Assembly (NCBI GenBank): GCA_030550535.1
Contig: JAUQPF010000007.1
Location: forward strand, 1-64,000
Length of the DNA: 64,000 bases
DNA from: Candidatus Bipolaricaulota bacterium
Lineage (GTDB): Bacteria > Bipolaricaulota > Bipolaricaulia > Bipolaricaulales > Bipolaricaulaceae
Direction: 5' to 3'
Made by a program: the position numbers and the translations under genes
The notes under the pieces: generated by a model
Told to the model about the DNA's origin: nothing
The model's database searches: none
The model's input: only the letters and a program-made list of their open reading frames with translations
Shown here: positions 63,935 through 64,000 of the stretch, in pieces
Layout of the letters: every line of letters starts with the position of its first letter
How positions within the stretch are numbered: the first letter of the stretch is position 1

Positions 63935-64000
63935 TCATGGGGCGTGCTTCGCCGATTCGAACGGCCACCCGCCCGCTGGAGGGCCAGCAGGAGGGGCTGG
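63935..64000 (-). CDS. C-terminal end of an unidentified protein (cut by right edge)
   Basis: A minus-strand frame enters from the right and ends at TGA 63935-63937, 30 bases before the terminator stem. Only 21 codons are visible (Pro/Ala/Gly-rich, then WPFESAKHAP), too few to identify. The stop-to-terminator spacing is the main support; other frames read through the hairpin. Confidence 0.3.
   Translation of the reverse strand, partial: PAPPAGPPAGGWPFESAKHAP

Noticed and set aside
63937..63970. tRNA-like TTCGAAT with short flanking complementarity on the minus strand, followed by CCA
   Set aside because: The 5-bp T stem has a mismatch, the acceptor 3' strand and CCA are out of register, and no anticodon arm is visible before the window ends.

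Overview
This is 64 kb of GC-rich bacterial chromosome, densely packed, with many ATGA-type stop/start overlaps and frequent GTG or TTG starts. Bacterial markers include sigma-70, NAD-dependent LigA, Ffh, a bacterial 23S rRNA, BirA-type biotin carboxylase parts and D-Ala-D-Ala ligase. A tungsten/molybdopterin aldehyde:ferredoxin oxidoreductase with a polyferredoxin partner, a flavodiiron protein and a TreT-type trehalose synthase point to an anaerobe, and GC-rich rRNA helices suggest a thermophile. The gene mix would fit an early-branching lineage such as Bipolaricaulota/Acetothermia, but that placement is only a guess. No insertion sequences, CRISPR arrays, prophage or complete tRNA genes were seen.

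Layout. 1-4.4 kb: a sugar ABC transporter (binding lipoprotein cut by the left edge, two permeases), then treT. 4.4-8.9 kb: flavodiiron protein, polyferredoxin, aldehyde oxidoreductase, a small unknown protein and a short MalK-like ATPase in one tight operon. 8.9-19.9 kb: transketolase, purB, a cold-shock gene divergent from a sigma factor, then a minus-strand operon (AMMECR1, mtaB, phoH, ligA) and a plus-strand LCP-like gene with rsfS. 19.8-23.2 kb: a 23S-5S rRNA operon with its own tandem promoters and no 16S gene, enclosed by a 27-bp processing stem. 23.2-27.3 kb: acyl-CoA synthetase, cytidine deaminase and a GH31 glycosidase interrupted by an in-frame TAG. 27.3-30.3 kb: an unknown protein, ruvA, ruvX, a double-ACT protein and a Mut7-C protein.

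30.2-35.8 kb (minus): accB, accC, ffh, rpsP, a KH-like gene, trmD and an MFS carrier, with no rimM where it usually lies. 35.8-46.4 kb (plus): CorC-type membrane protein, an M1-like peptidase with a barrel-like tail, pheT without pheS, tsaE, an FG-GAP protein, OsmC, and an ABC ATPase fused to an acetyltransferase. 46.3-50.3 kb (minus): ASCH protein, an exported three-repeat protein, CDF transporter, cyclophilin-like protein and a NagD-type phosphatase. 50.4-54 kb (plus): ddl, a metallo-beta-lactamase-fold protein, an aminotransferase and tlyA. 54-63.8 kb (minus): two adjacent uptake operons, a BMP-type nucleoside transporter and then a PhnDCEE-type transporter ending in a patatin phospholipase.

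Recurring regulatory themes. Several plus-strand genes have a recognisable -10 box only 7-9 bases before the start codon, which suggests leaderless mRNAs. In both right-hand transport operons an intrinsic terminator sits between the binding-protein gene and the ATPase gene, a layout that would make much more binding protein than membrane complex. The most unusual items are the amber-split GH31 enzyme, the unlinked 23S-5S operon whose first promoter is built into the rsfS stop codon, an Ffh with an altered G3 motif, PhnE permeases with RDD-like N-terminal extensions, and the acetyltransferase-ABC ATPase fusion beside an ASCH gene.
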